Virus record (IMG/VR): IMGVR_UViG_3300047444_000256
Location: 1 to 38,109 of that record
Source of the DNA: a virus
Length of the DNA stretch: 38,109 nt
Reading direction: 5' to 3' (one strand)
The notes beneath the pieces are model-generated. The model did no database searches, was not told the origin of the DNA, and saw only the letters and a list, made by a program, of their open reading frames with translations. Positions 7,386 through 15,110 of this stretch are shown piece after piece. Both the position numbers and the translations under genes were made by a program. Position 1 is the stretch's first letter, and every line of letters starts with the position of its first letter.

Positions 7386-10300
7386 CTACGCCATCAGCAG
7401 AGCGCGGCTCTGCACGAAGCCGGTGGTCCCGCTGGCCGACAGGCGTTGCGCTGCCTGGGTCAGATGCAGCGCGGCCGCGATGTCGCTATGGCCGCGTGCG
7501 GTGATGATCTCGCTGTCCTGCAACAGCGCCAGCACGGCGCCAACGGTCAGCGTGGCGCGGCCGGTGAAGCTCTGGTCGACCTGGGTGGCCACGAGACGGC
7601 CCATCGCGGCGCCGTTGGCGACGCCAGCGAGGGTCTGCGGTGCCTGAGTGGCGGTCAGCGTGGCGCCCGCCACCGGCCCCGCGTGGCCGGTCAGCGTCTG
7701 CGCGTCCTGGCTGGCCGTGAGGCGGCCCGCAACCACCGGCCCGCCGCCCGCCACAAGCGCCTGTGGGGCTTGGGTGAGGTTCAGGGCACCGACACACACC
7801 GGGGTGGCGTAGGCGGCCCCCTGGAGCGTCTGGGGGTCCTGCGTCTGGGCCAGCCCGCCACCGACACCCGACAGCACCGAGCCAGCCGCGAGCAGCGTCT
7901 GCGCCGCCTGGGGCGCCGCCAGCGTGCCGCGCACCGTCACGGTTGCGGTGGCTGCCAGCCCGTCGGGTGTCTCGCTGACCGACAGCGTGCCGCCGACGCG
8001 TGGCCCACCGGCCGCGACGATGGTCTGTGGCGCCTGGGGCTGGGTGAGCGTGCCGCTGACCGTGGCGCCGCCTGCCCCGATCAGCGTCTGTGGCGCCTGG
8101 GGCTGGGTGAGCGTGCCAGTGACCGTGGAACCCGCGTGGCCAACGATAGTCTGCGCGGCCTGGGGCTGCGCCAGCGCGGCGCCCGCGACCGGTCCGCCAG
8201 CGGCAACCACGCCCTGCGACGCCTGGGTGAGTGACAGCGCGGCCGTGATCAGCGGGAAGCCGACCGAGGCTTGCCCCGCCAGCGCATCGGGAGATTCAGA
8301 AACCGTGAGCGTGCCACCAACGACGACGCGCGCGGTGCCGGTCAGCGGATCAGGCGCCTCGGTGACCGACAGTGCGGCGCCAACAGTGACGCCAGCATTA
8401 CCGACGATGGTCTGCGGCGCCTGGGGTTGCACAAGCGTGCCACCGACGACGATACGGCCGGTTGCGGTCAGGCCGTCCGGTGCCTCAGTGATTGCCAGCG
8501 TGCCAGTGATCGCAGGCGAGCCGACCGTGCCCGCTGCTTGCAGCGTCTGGTCAGCCTGGGTCAGTCCACTGACAGGGAAGTCAGGCAGGAACGCTTGGGC
8601 GGGCGGAGTGAACGCCCCACCGTATTGGGCAAGGCCCTTGGTGATCCTGATCTCGTCGAGGTAACCGTTGAAAACATAGGTAGAACTGCTGGTATCGTTA
8701 CCGATCAGGGTGTTACGCGCCGATGGGTATATCGTGTAAGTAAATGACGGCGAACTGGTGCCCACGACACCATTGATGTATATACGTAGGGTGTTGGTTG
8801 CGTCGCGATCGACGGCTAGGTGATACCACGTATAAAGCGTTGGAGTGAAAGCCGCATAAGCGGCACCGAAATTCGTTCCGTTCGTGGTGAAAGCAAACCC
8901 AAGGTTACCGGAGTTGGTAAAGAAACTCCACCCGAGGTTGCCCGCTGGATTGTCCAAGTCGCCTTGTGTAGCAATAATATCGACAGCGTTCGAGAAAAAC
9001 ATACACCATGCTTCGATGGTGAACGGCCCAGCACCAAAGTGGAAATCCTCCGACACACCGGCGCTGACCGAAGATGCGCCACCCGGAAGGAACAGCGCCC
9101 CAGGACTGCCGAACATGGTGGTGCCAGCGGAATTGAACGCACCCCCCACTGAGATCAGTGGGTGTGCGCTGAACGAGTCGTCGGTAAACGTTGTCGAGTT
9201 GTTCGGCCCGTCAAAGTGCAGCAACAGCACGGTGTAGGCCGGGACCGAAGGGCCGAGGCCGCCAGTGATACCAGAAAGAACCGTGCCCGCTGCCGACAGT
9301 GTCTGGGCAGCCTGCGCGAGTGGTCCGGAGACGGTAAACGGCGCGATCGGTGGGGTGAACGCACCAGCATAGCGCGCGACATTGGAAACACGAACCTCGT
9401 CGAGATAACCTGGGAAGCCGTCTGGATTACCACCCTTATCATCGCCGATGGCGCAGGTTTGCGTTGATGCGTAGAGAAAATCTGTGACGGTTTGCGATGC
9501 GATAACTGCGCCGTTGACATAAATTCTAATGAGGTTGGATGCGTCACGGTCGACCGCAATATGATACCAAGTATTAAGTGTGGGAACGAAAGAACCGGAA
9601 AGCCATTTAGTGCCGTCATAAACGCCACTTGTAGACCACAGGAAACCTAGGTCACTGGCGTTGCCGTTGCCGAACCACCAGCTATCGACCCCCTCTGGTC
9701 CCCACTTAGAAACGGCCGATCTATATTGTCCAGACCCTCCGGTCGCTGTGGCGGACGTGTAATAAGCCCAGAGTTCAACCGTAAACTGCCCGGAGCCGAA
9801 GTTGAAGTCGGTGGCGTTACCGGTGTCGATGTAGGAGGCTGTGTCGCCGTCGAACTTGGCACTACCGGTGCCGAACTTGGAACTGCTCGTGGTAACCTGC
9901 GCGGTGCTCACCGCCGTCAGCGTATGAGCATACGACGACGCGTCAGTGAAACTGGTCGAACCGTTGGTGCCGTCGGCATGCACCAGCAGCACGGTGTTGG
10001 TATCAGGCGCGCCACCCACCGCACCCGTGATTGGTGGCAGACCACCGGAGACGGTTCCGGCGCCGACCAGTGGGTCAGGCGTCTCGGTGATCGCGAGCGC
10101 GCCAACGACAGGCACGCTGCCGGTTGCCGCGATACCTTGTGCTTGTTGGGTAAGCGCCAGCGTGCCAACCGCCGCCGCAATAAAATCCGCCGTGGTGATC
10201 GAGGATGTATTGGTGCGGAAAAACACGTTGTCGTTGTTGGTGCCGCCAACCGTGGTTTCCTGCCACTCGATCTGGAAGAACAGATACTCATTGACCAGCG

Positions 10301-10805
10301 TCATCGCGCCGGGCGACCATGACGTGACCGAACTGTTGGTGTCAGCGGTCGTGCTGAGCGTAACGGTGGCGCCAGTGAGGTTACCAGTAGCTGCGGTGGC
10401 GCCTGCACCTGTCGCGTTAGTGCCGCGCCACATCCGCATATTGATATGACCGACACACCCCGCCGTAGTGGCGCGCAAGTTACAATTGAATGTCCAGTTG
10501 GTGTTGGCAAAGGTGCCGTAGAACGGCCCCGCGATGAAGCTGTCGCCTGCTGTCGTGATACCCGAGCCGGTGCCCGGTGCCGGGCCGGTGGCAGCGGTAT
10601 TATAGCTCGCCGCCTGGGCCGCTGTAGCGCCTGCTGTCGCGCCTAGACGCCCGCGATAGTAAGGCGTAGTGATCGCGGTGCGTGACGGCACCCAGCCAAA
10701 CGCTGTGGTCGCCACCGCAGGCGCCGATCCGTTAAGCTGAGTGTTCCCCCAAAAGTTCGGTGTGACCCCTGTGGTGCCGAGCAGGTAGATCGTTTGGACG
10801 GCCAT
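7386..10805 (-). CDS. Large tail adhesin with two LamG-like domains and a 21-aa repeat array
   Basis: This encodes 1139 aa from ATG at 10805. Residues 1-210 form a beta-rich head ending with LVNEYLFFQIEWQET, a module I have seen in other phage tail proteins. Two concanavalin/LamG-like domains follow at about 268-490 and 523-735, each running from 'VLL(V/L)H(A/F)DG' through 'FGxGxFT(V/I)E(L/A)W' and 'TWYH(I/L)AVDRDA' to 'GYLDE(V/I)R(V/I)'. Such domains bind sugars. From about residue 742 to the end are some 18 short repeats of the form GTLTQPQAPQTLIGAGG, with a variant using SETPDGL. The architecture suits a fibre or surface decoration that binds host polysaccharide. It lies directly upstream of the sheath in transcription. 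Virion location is inferred from neighbours. Confidence 0.8.
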   Translation of the reverse strand: MAVQTIYLLGTTGVTPNFWGNTQLNGSAPAVATTAFGWVPSRTAITTPYYRGRLGATAGATAAQAASYNTAATGPAPGTGSGITTAGDSFIAGPFYGTFANTNWTFNCNLRATTAGCVGHINMRMWRGTNATGAGATAATGNLTGATVTLSTTADTNSSVTSWSPGAMTLVNEYLFFQIEWQETTVGGTNNDNVFFRTNTSSITTADFIAAAVGTLALTQQAQGIAATGSVPVVGALAITETPDPLVGAGTVSGGLPPITGAVGGAPDTNTVLLVHADGTNGSTSFTDASSYAHTLTAVSTAQVTTSSSKFGTGSAKFDGDTASYIDTGNATDFNFGSGQFTVELWAYYTSATATGGSGQYRSAVSKWGPEGVDSWWFGNGNASDLGFLWSTSGVYDGTKWLSGSFVPTLNTWYHIAVDRDASNLIRIYVNGAVIASQTVTDFLYASTQTCAIGDDKGGNPDGFPGYLDEVRVSNVARYAGAFTPPIAPFTVSGPLAQAAQTLSAAGTVLSGITGGLGPSVPAYTVLLLHFDGPNNSTTFTDDSFSAHPLISVGGAFNSAGTTMFGSPGALFLPGGASSVSAGVSEDFHFGAGPFTIEAWCMFFSNAVDIIATQGDLDNPAGNLGWSFFTNSGNLGFAFTTNGTNFGAAYAAFTPTLYTWYHLAVDRDATNTLRIYINGVVGTSSPSFTYTIYPSARNTLIGNDTSSSTYVFNGYLDEIRITKGLAQYGGAFTPPAQAFLPDFPVSGLTQADQTLQAAGTVGSPAITGTLAITEAPDGLTATGRIVVGGTLVQPQAPQTIVGNAGVTVGAALSVTEAPDPLTGTARVVVGGTLTVSESPDALAGQASVGFPLITAALSLTQASQGVVAAGGPVAGAALAQPQAAQTIVGHAGSTVTGTLTQPQAPQTLIGAGGATVSGTLTQPQAPQTIVAAGGPRVGGTLSVSETPDGLAATATVTVRGTLAAPQAAQTLLAAGSVLSGVGGGLAQTQDPQTLQGAAYATPVCVGALNLTQAPQALVAGGGPVVAGRLTASQDAQTLTGHAGPVAGATLTATQAPQTLAGVANGAAMGRLVATQVDQSFTGRATLTVGAVLALLQDSEIITARGHSDIAAALHLTQAAQRLSASGTTGFVQSRALLMA
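7440..8585 (-). repeat. 63-bp tandem repeat array inside the LamG adhesin gene
   Basis: About 18 units of roughly 63 bp (21 codons) encode alternating QPQAPQTL-type and SETPDGL-type motifs. Some neighbours are nearly identical in DNA: a 32-bp stretch at 8023-8054 recurs exactly at 8086-8117, 63 bp apart. Some units are one to three codons longer. Exact identity between neighbours suggests recent duplication and likely copy-number change by recombination or slippage. Confidence 0.8.
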
Positions 10806-10827
10806 CGCGGGTTATCCCGCGCGCGGA

Positions 10828-11211
10828 TTACGGATTGCCAGCGGTCACGCTGAACTGCGTCACAGTGACGGTCTGGCCCGAGGTGATGCTCGTGTTGTTA
10901 AGGATCAGATCGGTCGTGACGTTTCCCTGCACATGACACACCGCACTGCCGTCCTTGATGCGGAACGATGCCGCTGTGCCAGTAGCTGAGGCTGTGTTAC
11001 TCCACGTGCCGACCAGCGTAGTCACACCGCCCGAACTGGTCAGGAACGCCGCTGGCAGGGTGATGGTGCATAACACCCCGGCTGGATCAGCCGCTGCGCA
11101 GTTGGCAGGCTGAGCGCCAGAGTAGATAATCAACGTCCCAGCGGTGCTGACCTGAGTCTGGATTTGACCGACCTGAGCAGTGCGCAGCGCAGTGCCGTAT
11201 TGCATCGTCAT
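10828..11211 (-). CDS. Conserved phage protein with IYSGAQPANCAAADP motif
   Basis: This encodes 127 aa from ATG at 11211, one base after the previous stop, with AAAGGG upstream. The motif 'LIIYSGAQPANCAAADPAG' near residues 27-45 and the later 'FRIKDGSAVCHVQGNV' are hallmarks of a conserved phage family found next to tail-fibre genes; its function is not known to me. The sequence is Thr/Val/Ser-rich and beta-like, consistent with a small virion protein. It is followed 22 bases later by the LamG adhesin and preceded by other small beta proteins, so it probably belongs to the adhesin or fibre assembly. Confidence 0.7.
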   Translation of the reverse strand: MTMQYGTALRTAQVGQIQTQVSTAGTLIIYSGAQPANCAAADPAGVLCTITLPAAFLTSSGGVTTLVGTWSNTASATGTAASFRIKDGSAVCHVQGNVTTDLILNNTSITSGQTVTVTQFSVTAGNP

Positions 11212-11212
11212 T

Positions 11213-11746
11213 TCATTGCACCCTTTCAGTGATCACTGTGATGCCGACATCCGACAGCGTCGGGTCCTGCGTCGCGGGTGTGGCAAGCTGCAACACCTCA
11301 CCCACCGCCAGCGTGCCGCCGTTGCCGACCAGAATGTCGTCGCCGGATGCGGTCAGGACGATGCTGCCCAGGTTGGTGAGCGCGCCGCTGGCATCGAGCC
11401 GGTTGAGCATGAACACCGCGTCGGCTGTCGGCGCCACGGCCGCATAGCTGACGGTGCCGACGAGGCCGGGTGGCACGATCAGCGAGAACCCCAGCGGCAC
11501 ATTGACCACCGTGCCTGCGATCGGCTTGCCGCCGAACGGGAAGGTCACCGGTAGCTGCTGGAGCTCCACGGGCAGCTGCGGGTAGCCCACCGGCACGCTG
11601 CCCCAGGCGCCCACCTCGACCACCACAACGGCCGGCGCGGGCGCGATCACATCGACCACCAGCGCGACGGGCGCGGGCGTCACCACGTCAACGGTCAGCG
11701 CATTCGCCTCGACCGCGACCACATCCACGATGATGGTGTCGCTCAT
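11213..11746 (-). CDS. Small beta-rich virion-associated protein with VDVV repeats
   Basis: This encodes 177 aa from ATG at 11746, which overlaps the previous stop as ATGA. The N-terminal 45 residues carry near-repeats around VDVV: TIIVDVVAVEA, LTVDVVTPAPV, LVVDVIAPAPA, VVVEVGAWG. The C-terminal 110 residues look like a beta-sandwich with 'AVFMLNRLDASGALTNLGSIVL' and 'LQLATPATQDPTLSDVGITV', a layout I recall from C-terminal domains of phage fibre-associated proteins. An earlier in-frame region upstream is coded in another frame by the LtfC-like gene and is not part of this protein. Role unknown; the neighbours suggest fibre or adhesin attachment. Confidence 0.65.
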   Translation of the reverse strand: MSDTIIVDVVAVEANALTVDVVTPAPVALVVDVIAPAPAVVVVEVGAWGSVPVGYPQLPVELQQLPVTFPFGGKPIAGTVVNVPLGFSLIVPPGLVGTVSYAAVAPTADAVFMLNRLDASGALTNLGSIVLTASGDDILVGNGGTLAVGEVLQLATPATQDPTLSDVGITVITERVQ

Positions 11747-12108
11747 GCGACGCTGCGCAGCATCCGGCTGGTCGCGCTGTCGGTCACATCCGCCGTCGTC
11801 GTCACCGCCCCCGCCAGCACCGTCGCCACCTCGCCGGTCGGGTAGGTCAGTTGCAGATCCCACACCCCGGCCGGCGGCAGCAGCTGGCTGTCGAGCGCGT
11901 CCAGCACCATGGTGATGGTGTTGGGCAGCACCACGGCGCACACCGTCGGCACGATCATATTGCCGCCCGGCTTATCGCGGATCTCGGCCTTGGCGATCAC
12001 CCCGGTCAGATCAGCCGGGATGGTTTTCGCAGCATCGGTCCACAGCAGGAACGACCACCGGTAGCTGTCGCCGCGATACAGGCTCAGCGCCAGCTTGCCC
12101 GGCGTCAT
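11743..12108 (-). CDS. LtfC-like beta-sandwich phage protein
   Basis: This encodes 121 aa from ATG at 12108, in an ATGA-coupled chain on both sides. The sequence 'LALSLYRGDSYRWSFLLW', then 'DLTGVIAKAEIRDKPGG', 'LPNTITMVLDA' and 'GVWDLQLTYPTGEVATVLAG' matches a small beta-sandwich family I know as LtfC/p132/Gp6-like, found beside tail-fibre or receptor-binding genes. BppU-type baseplate proteins share the same outline. It probably assists or forms part of the host-recognition apparatus. No catalytic residues are evident, and the length is typical. Confidence 0.65.
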   Translation of the reverse strand: MTPGKLALSLYRGDSYRWSFLLWTDAAKTIPADLTGVIAKAEIRDKPGGNMIVPTVCAVVLPNTITMVLDALDSQLLPPAGVWDLQLTYPTGEVATVLAGAVTTTADVTDSATSRMLRSVA

Positions 12109-12323
12109 GGCGCGCGCTGCACAGGCAGCCGGGTGCGCGTGATCCTACCCACCCAGGCGTTGTGCCCATACTCGGCGGCGTCCCGGGAGTCGTAGCGCTC
12201 CGCGGCGCGATTGAATCGCCCACCGAAGACCATGGTTTCCCACTCGGGCGGCTCGTGATACGCCAGCAACACTGTCGAGATCGTGGCGTCGCCGATCTGG
12301 GTCAGCGCAACGCGCCTTTTCAT
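12105..12323 (-). CDS. Small conserved phage protein (WETMVFG type)
   Basis: This encodes 72 aa from ATG at 12323, overlapping the neck gene's stop as ATGA. The central 'PPEWETMVFGGRFNRAAERYDSRDAAEYGH' stretch resembles a small conserved protein of rhizobial phages of unknown function. It has no membrane segment, is mixed alpha/beta and has a basic end (ITRTRLPVQR). Longer starts upstream would run into the neck gene in another frame, so the coupled ATG is preferred. It lies between the neck terminator and fibre-associated genes. Confidence 0.6.
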   Translation of the reverse strand: MKRRVALTQIGDATISTVLLAYHEPPEWETMVFGGRFNRAAERYDSRDAAEYGHNAWVGRITRTRLPVQRAP

Positions 12324-12958
12324 GGTCGCACCTCCGTATCCTCGCGCACGCTCACAGCCGTCACGTCGGTGGTGCCGTCCGGGGCGGCGCGCCGCAACAC
12401 CGCATCGGCGCCGTCCAGGTTCAGGATCGGATAGACGCGATCGATCTGGCGACGCAAGCCGAGCTGCACGTCGAACCGGTCGACCCATTGCTGGTTGATC
12501 AGCTCGGGCACCCGGGCGAGATCCTGGATATCCCGGAACTTCAGCCCGAGCGCAAACAGCGGTTCCCAGTTTTGCTGGATGTAGAGCGCGTCGCGCCACG
12601 CCCCCGCGACCATCTCCGCCTGCGGCCCGTAGAAGGTGGCGATCACCGTGATGGTGCTATGCCGCTGCATCCGATCCACCCCCGGCCCCGCGGCCCCCAC
12701 AAGCTGCGTGGCGCCGTCGTGCAGCAGGAAGGGGTAATCGTCCGCCTCGGTCCTGGTAATGCCCACAGAGGCCCAGGTGACCTCCGCAGGGGGCTGTGTG
12801 GGCGGCATCGGCTGCCAGCGGGGTCGCACCAGATTGCCGGGCAGGCCCCCGAGCGTCGCGATCATGGTCTGCAGCGCCGCGGTGATCTCCTCGCCGGTGG
12901 CCGGCGGCGGCGGGATGTCGTTGACGTAGCCGCCGGTCGCCGAGGTGTTGCCGCTCAA
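12320..12958 (-). CDS. Phage neck terminator / tail completion protein
   Basis: This encodes 212 aa from ATG at 12958. After a Gly/Thr/Pro N-terminus, the protein follows the neck-terminator (gp12-like) pattern as I know it: 'LVRPRWQPMPPTQPP', 'WASVGITRTEADDYPFLLHD', 'MQRHSTITVIATFYGPQAEMVAGAWRDALYIQQN', then 'VPELINQQWVDRFDVQLGLRRQIDRVYPI'. Such proteins cap the tail tube top and join it to the head-completion ring. The gene sits between the two small membrane proteins and the tail block, consistent with a neck role. Confidence 0.75.
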   Translation of the reverse strand: MSGNTSATGGYVNDIPPPPATGEEITAALQTMIATLGGLPGNLVRPRWQPMPPTQPPAEVTWASVGITRTEADDYPFLLHDGATQLVGAAGPGVDRMQRHSTITVIATFYGPQAEMVAGAWRDALYIQQNWEPLFALGLKFRDIQDLARVPELINQQWVDRFDVQLGLRRQIDRVYPILNLDGADAVLRRAAPDGTTDVTAVSVREDTEVRP

Positions 12959-12959
12959 T

Positions 12960-13130
12960 TTAGATACGCCCCATCAGCAGCAGGATCAGCAGCACGACGA
13001 CCAAGATGCCGACGATGCCGATGCCGGGACCGTAGTAGGGGCCGGTGTGCCAGCCGCTGCGGTAGCCATACCCACCGCCGAACAGCAGCAGGATCACCAG
13101 CACGATCAGGATGAGCGCGAGCGGACTCAT
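12960..13130 (-). CDS. 56-aa small membrane protein (DUF3309-like)
   Basis: ATG at 13130 overlaps the previous stop as ATGA. The protein is two hydrophobic segments (LALILIVLVILLLFGGG and IVGILVVVLLILLLMGRI) joined by a short aromatic and Gly/Tyr-rich loop (YGYRSGWHTGPYYGPG). That pattern, with the GRI end, resembles DUF3309, a family of tiny membrane proteins. It forms a pair with the next small membrane protein. A holin or inner-membrane function is possible but not shown. Longer frames covering this region are not supported. Confidence 0.65.
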   Translation of the reverse strand: MSPLALILIVLVILLLFGGGYGYRSGWHTGPYYGPGIGIVGILVVVLLILLLMGRI

Positions 13131-13315
13131 CGCAGGCCCGGCCCTTGGACGGCGAACCCAAACACTGCCCACCCGAGCAGCGCGAGCAAGACAAACACCC
13201 AGATGCCGTTGAACCGCGGCCAGTGCGGGTTCTGTGCGTAGGGCCCCCAGTAGCCAACCACGTAGAACACGACAGCCAGCAACATGAGCAACCAGAAGAT
13301 GAAACCGAGCGGCAT
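13127..13315 (-). CDS. 62-aa small membrane protein
   Basis: ATG at 13315 is chosen because GGAGGA lies six bases upstream; the GTG at 13363 has no such site. Two membrane segments are visible: MPLGFIFWLLMLLAVVFYVV and a second around IWVFVLLALLGWAVFGFAV, separated by a polar loop (PYAQNPHWPRFN). The start MPLGF(I/L)FWLLM and end WAVFGFAVQGP resemble small membrane proteins I recall from rhizobial phages. It is ATGA-coupled to the 56-aa membrane protein. About 129 bases upstream (13316-13444) show no gene. Pairs of such proteins can act in lysis, but no endolysin is adjacent. Confidence 0.7.
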   Translation of the reverse strand: MPLGFIFWLLMLLAVVFYVVGYWGPYAQNPHWPRFNGIWVFVLLALLGWAVFGFAVQGPGLR

Positions 13316-13444
13316 GGGGCGTCCTCCGTTCAAAACGCGGCGCCAGTCGTCCAGCGTGGTCACTAGGTGGTCGCCTGCGCCGGGTGTTCGTCGAGACCAG
13401 ACGCAGTGCCACCCTCCAGCCTCACCCTGTCGGGCTCTTGGCTG

Positions 13445-13645
13445 TCAGTCTGCGTAGAGCTTAGCCCGCACCGCGGCATCCTTCGCCTCGAGCAGCTTGC
13501 GCAGCGCCACCGTCCGCTCGGGGTTGCGCGGCAGCGTGTCGACGACGCTGATCGCCAGATCGCAGAACGGCCGGCTGACCGTCTGTAGATCGAGCGGCAA
13601 ATGGCTGAAGGCAAAAAACTGGATGATCGGCTCATGGTTGGGCAT
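13445..13645 (-). CDS. Acb2/DUF7681-like short helical protein (copy 2)
   Basis: This encodes 66 aa from ATG at 13645, overlapping the previous stop as TGATG. The sequence 'IIQFFAFSHLPLDLQTVSRPF', then 'VVDTLPRNPERTVALRKLLEAKDAAVRAKL', follows the three-helix hairpin pattern of the Acb2/Tad1-hairpin family as I remember it: an N-terminal F/Y-x-H-L-P, a 'LP-x-(N/S)-x-E-(R/K)-x-x-AL-x-KL-x-EA' turn, and a final Ala-rich helix. Acb2 proteins are phage sponges that bind cyclic nucleotides and block CBASS signalling. The resemblance is one of pattern only; binding residues were not checked. The similarly built gene immediately upstream makes a functional pair plausible. Confidence 0.6.
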   Translation of the reverse strand: MPNHEPIIQFFAFSHLPLDLQTVSRPFCDLAISVVDTLPRNPERTVALRKLLEAKDAAVRAKLYAD

Positions 13646-13914
13646 CAGGATTGCCCCTCACCACGCGCCATGCCGGCGCGGATCCAGAAGAACAGCTCTT
13701 CCAGTTTGGCGGCTGCCATCATGCGGTGATGGTGGTTCAGGTTGGAGGCTGCGATAACCTCCGTGCACTGTTGGTGCAGCGTGGCGATCGCATCGCTCCG
13801 GACGACAGGCCTGCCGTCGCGGTGCGCATCAGCCCAGGCCATCTGCTCCTCCAGGCTGACCGCCTCGACGGAGTGCGCCGCACCGGAAACATGCAGTGGA
13901 TGATCATCGCTCAT
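13645..13914 (-). CDS. Acb2-like short helical protein (copy 1, longer)
   Basis: This encodes 89 aa from ATG at 13914, overlapping the previous gene as ATGA. The N-terminal 35 residues are polar (DDHPLHVSG, EEQMAWADAHRDGRPVV) and have no clear family. The C-terminal 50 (IATLHQQCTEVIAAS, then HHHRMMAAAKLEELFFWIRAGMARG) resemble the last helices of Acb2-type proteins, where 'xALTKLEEAxMWANAAIAR' is characteristic. Similarity is weaker than for the next gene. Tandem order, coupling and shared helical layout suggest related roles. An ordinary neck or head-completion role cannot be excluded, given the location. Confidence 0.5.
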   Translation of the reverse strand: MSDDHPLHVSGAAHSVEAVSLEEQMAWADAHRDGRPVVRSDAIATLHQQCTEVIAASNLNHHHRMMAAAKLEELFFWIRAGMARGEGQS

Positions 13915-14291
13915 GGGGCCCCCGCTGGTGGTGAAATCGTTTTGACTTCCATCACACCTTCATACTGGTCGTTGAAGTTGAGGAAATTACTGACGCTGGT
14001 GACCACGAATTCGATCCCGCGCCACAGCACTGTATCAGCCTTGGTGGTGTCGGTCGCGGTGGCCAGCGGGAATGTGGTGATCACTTCGTAGCTGCCGCCG
14101 GTGCGCGCCAGATCTGGCGTCACCATCAGATCATCACCGCCTATCGCCTGGATCGACGCAAAGATCGGAATCGTCTGGGTGGTGTAGCTGACGATGCCGT
14201 CGGATCCAACCGTCTCAACGTTGCGCAGCACGGTGCACGGATCGACGAAGTCCGGATCGCTCAGGAGCTCGACGACTGAGATGTTCGCCAT
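13911..14291 (-). CDS. Head-tail joining / head closure-type protein
   Basis: This encodes 126 aa from ATG at 14291, coupled as TGATG to the gp10-like gene. The start 'VVELLSDPDFVDPCTVLRN' and central 'QTIPIFASIQAIGGDDLMVTPDLARTGGSYEVITTFPL' are typical of small phage proteins between the connector and the gp10-like protein, in the position of head-closure or stopper proteins. The remaining sequence (DTVLWRGIEFVVTSVSNF) is beta-like. I do not recognise a named family with certainty; the call rests on gene order. Confidence 0.55.
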   Translation of the reverse strand: MANISVVELLSDPDFVDPCTVLRNVETVGSDGIVSYTTQTIPIFASIQAIGGDDLMVTPDLARTGGSYEVITTFPLATATDTTKADTVLWRGIEFVVTSVSNFLNFNDQYEGVMEVKTISPPAGAP

Positions 14292-14866
14292 CAGCGGATC
14301 TTTCTAACGACATACGTGAGACTCGCCCTGAGCTGCCCGGTATCGATCAGCGGGTGGATGTTGGCGCTGCCGGTGCCTGGATCGATCGCCTGCGCCCAAC
14401 CAGTCAGCGTCTGGCCGCGCGCCTTGATCTGCTTCAGTTTCCGCCGCCCGGCCGCGGTGCGCCGCAGTCGCGCGCGGATGGTCGCCGGCTTCAACGGCAC
14501 GAACGGCGGCGCCGGATCGGTGATCTCACGCACCACGCTGTTGCGCGCCAACATACCGACGCGGCTGAGCACAGACATCGCCGCCTTACCATGCAGCACG
14601 TCGATCGCGCCCTGCTTCATCGTCGCGACAATCTCCGGCTTCGCCTTGCGGATGCCGGGATACAGGAACGGTCGCGCCGGGATGTTACGCGCCGGCGAGC
14701 CAAATTCGTGTATATACGCCAGTGTAGCGTTGTTCACCGGGCCCTGCTTGCGGCCGGTCTTGTCCGCCGGCACGCCGACCAGCACGTCGTTGCCGGTGAG
14801 CTCAGCAACCCGCCTGAGCAGCTCCGCCGTTTTGTCGATGGTCTTGCGGATATTGGGCTCAGCCAT
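14291..14866 (-). CDS. HK97 gp10-like tail completion / virion morphogenesis protein
   Basis: This encodes 191 aa from ATG at 14866, eight bases inside the end of the previous gene. The diagnostic segment is 'NDVLVGVPADKTGRK', then 'NNATLAYIHEFGSPARNIPARPFLYPGI', followed by a helical part and, near the end, 'LIDTGQLRASLTYVV'. This is the signature of gp10/virion-morphogenesis proteins that complete the tail end joining the head. A basic insert (RARLRRTAAGRRKLKQIKARG) lies before the C-terminal motif, also usual in this group. Context between connector-type and neck-type genes agrees. Confidence 0.85.
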   Translation of the reverse strand: MAEPNIRKTIDKTAELLRRVAELTGNDVLVGVPADKTGRKQGPVNNATLAYIHEFGSPARNIPARPFLYPGIRKAKPEIVATMKQGAIDVLHGKAAMSVLSRVGMLARNSVVREITDPAPPFVPLKPATIRARLRRTAAGRRKLKQIKARGQTLTGWAQAIDPGTGSANIHPLIDTGQLRASLTYVVRKIR

Positions 14867-15110
14867 CGCTCACCTTGCGGTAGACCGGCGGCTCAGCCCC
14901 AGTCCATTGCACTTCCCAGCTCTGGCCGCACGTCGTGCACGCCGAGGTGGCGATGTAGACGTTTGGGTCGACGTTGGTGGCGTTGCCGTTGCCGTCGTAA
15001 ATGATGGTCCACTCCAGCGCCGGCTCCACGGGCGCCACCACGCGCGCGATGCGACACAGTGCCGGATTATAGGGACAGTCCGGATTGCGCAGCGCGGCGA
15101 CGCCGCTCAT
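14859..15110 (-). CDS. Cys-rich small protein, tandem paralogue B
   Basis: This encodes 83 aa from ATG at 15110 (ATGA overlap). Four cysteines occur as NPDCPYNPALCR and ACTTCGQSWEV, separated by 'WTIIYDGNGNATNVDPNVYIATS'. The layout matches that of the upstream gene almost motif by motif, so the two are tandem duplicates. The two Cys pairs could bind zinc like a zinc ribbon, or form disulfides if the protein is on the virion surface. I do not recognise the family. It is flanked by the gp10-like gene, so it belongs to the head-completion block. Confidence 0.65.
   Translation of the reverse strand: MSGVAALRNPDCPYNPALCRIARVVAPVEPALEWTIIYDGNGNATNVDPNVYIATSACTTCGQSWEVQWTGAEPPVYRKVSDG

Noticed and set aside
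13316-13444. Additional small gene between the membrane pair and the Acb2-like gene
   Set aside because: The 129 bases carry only a GTG-led extension without a ribosome-binding site; nothing protein-like was seen on either strand.
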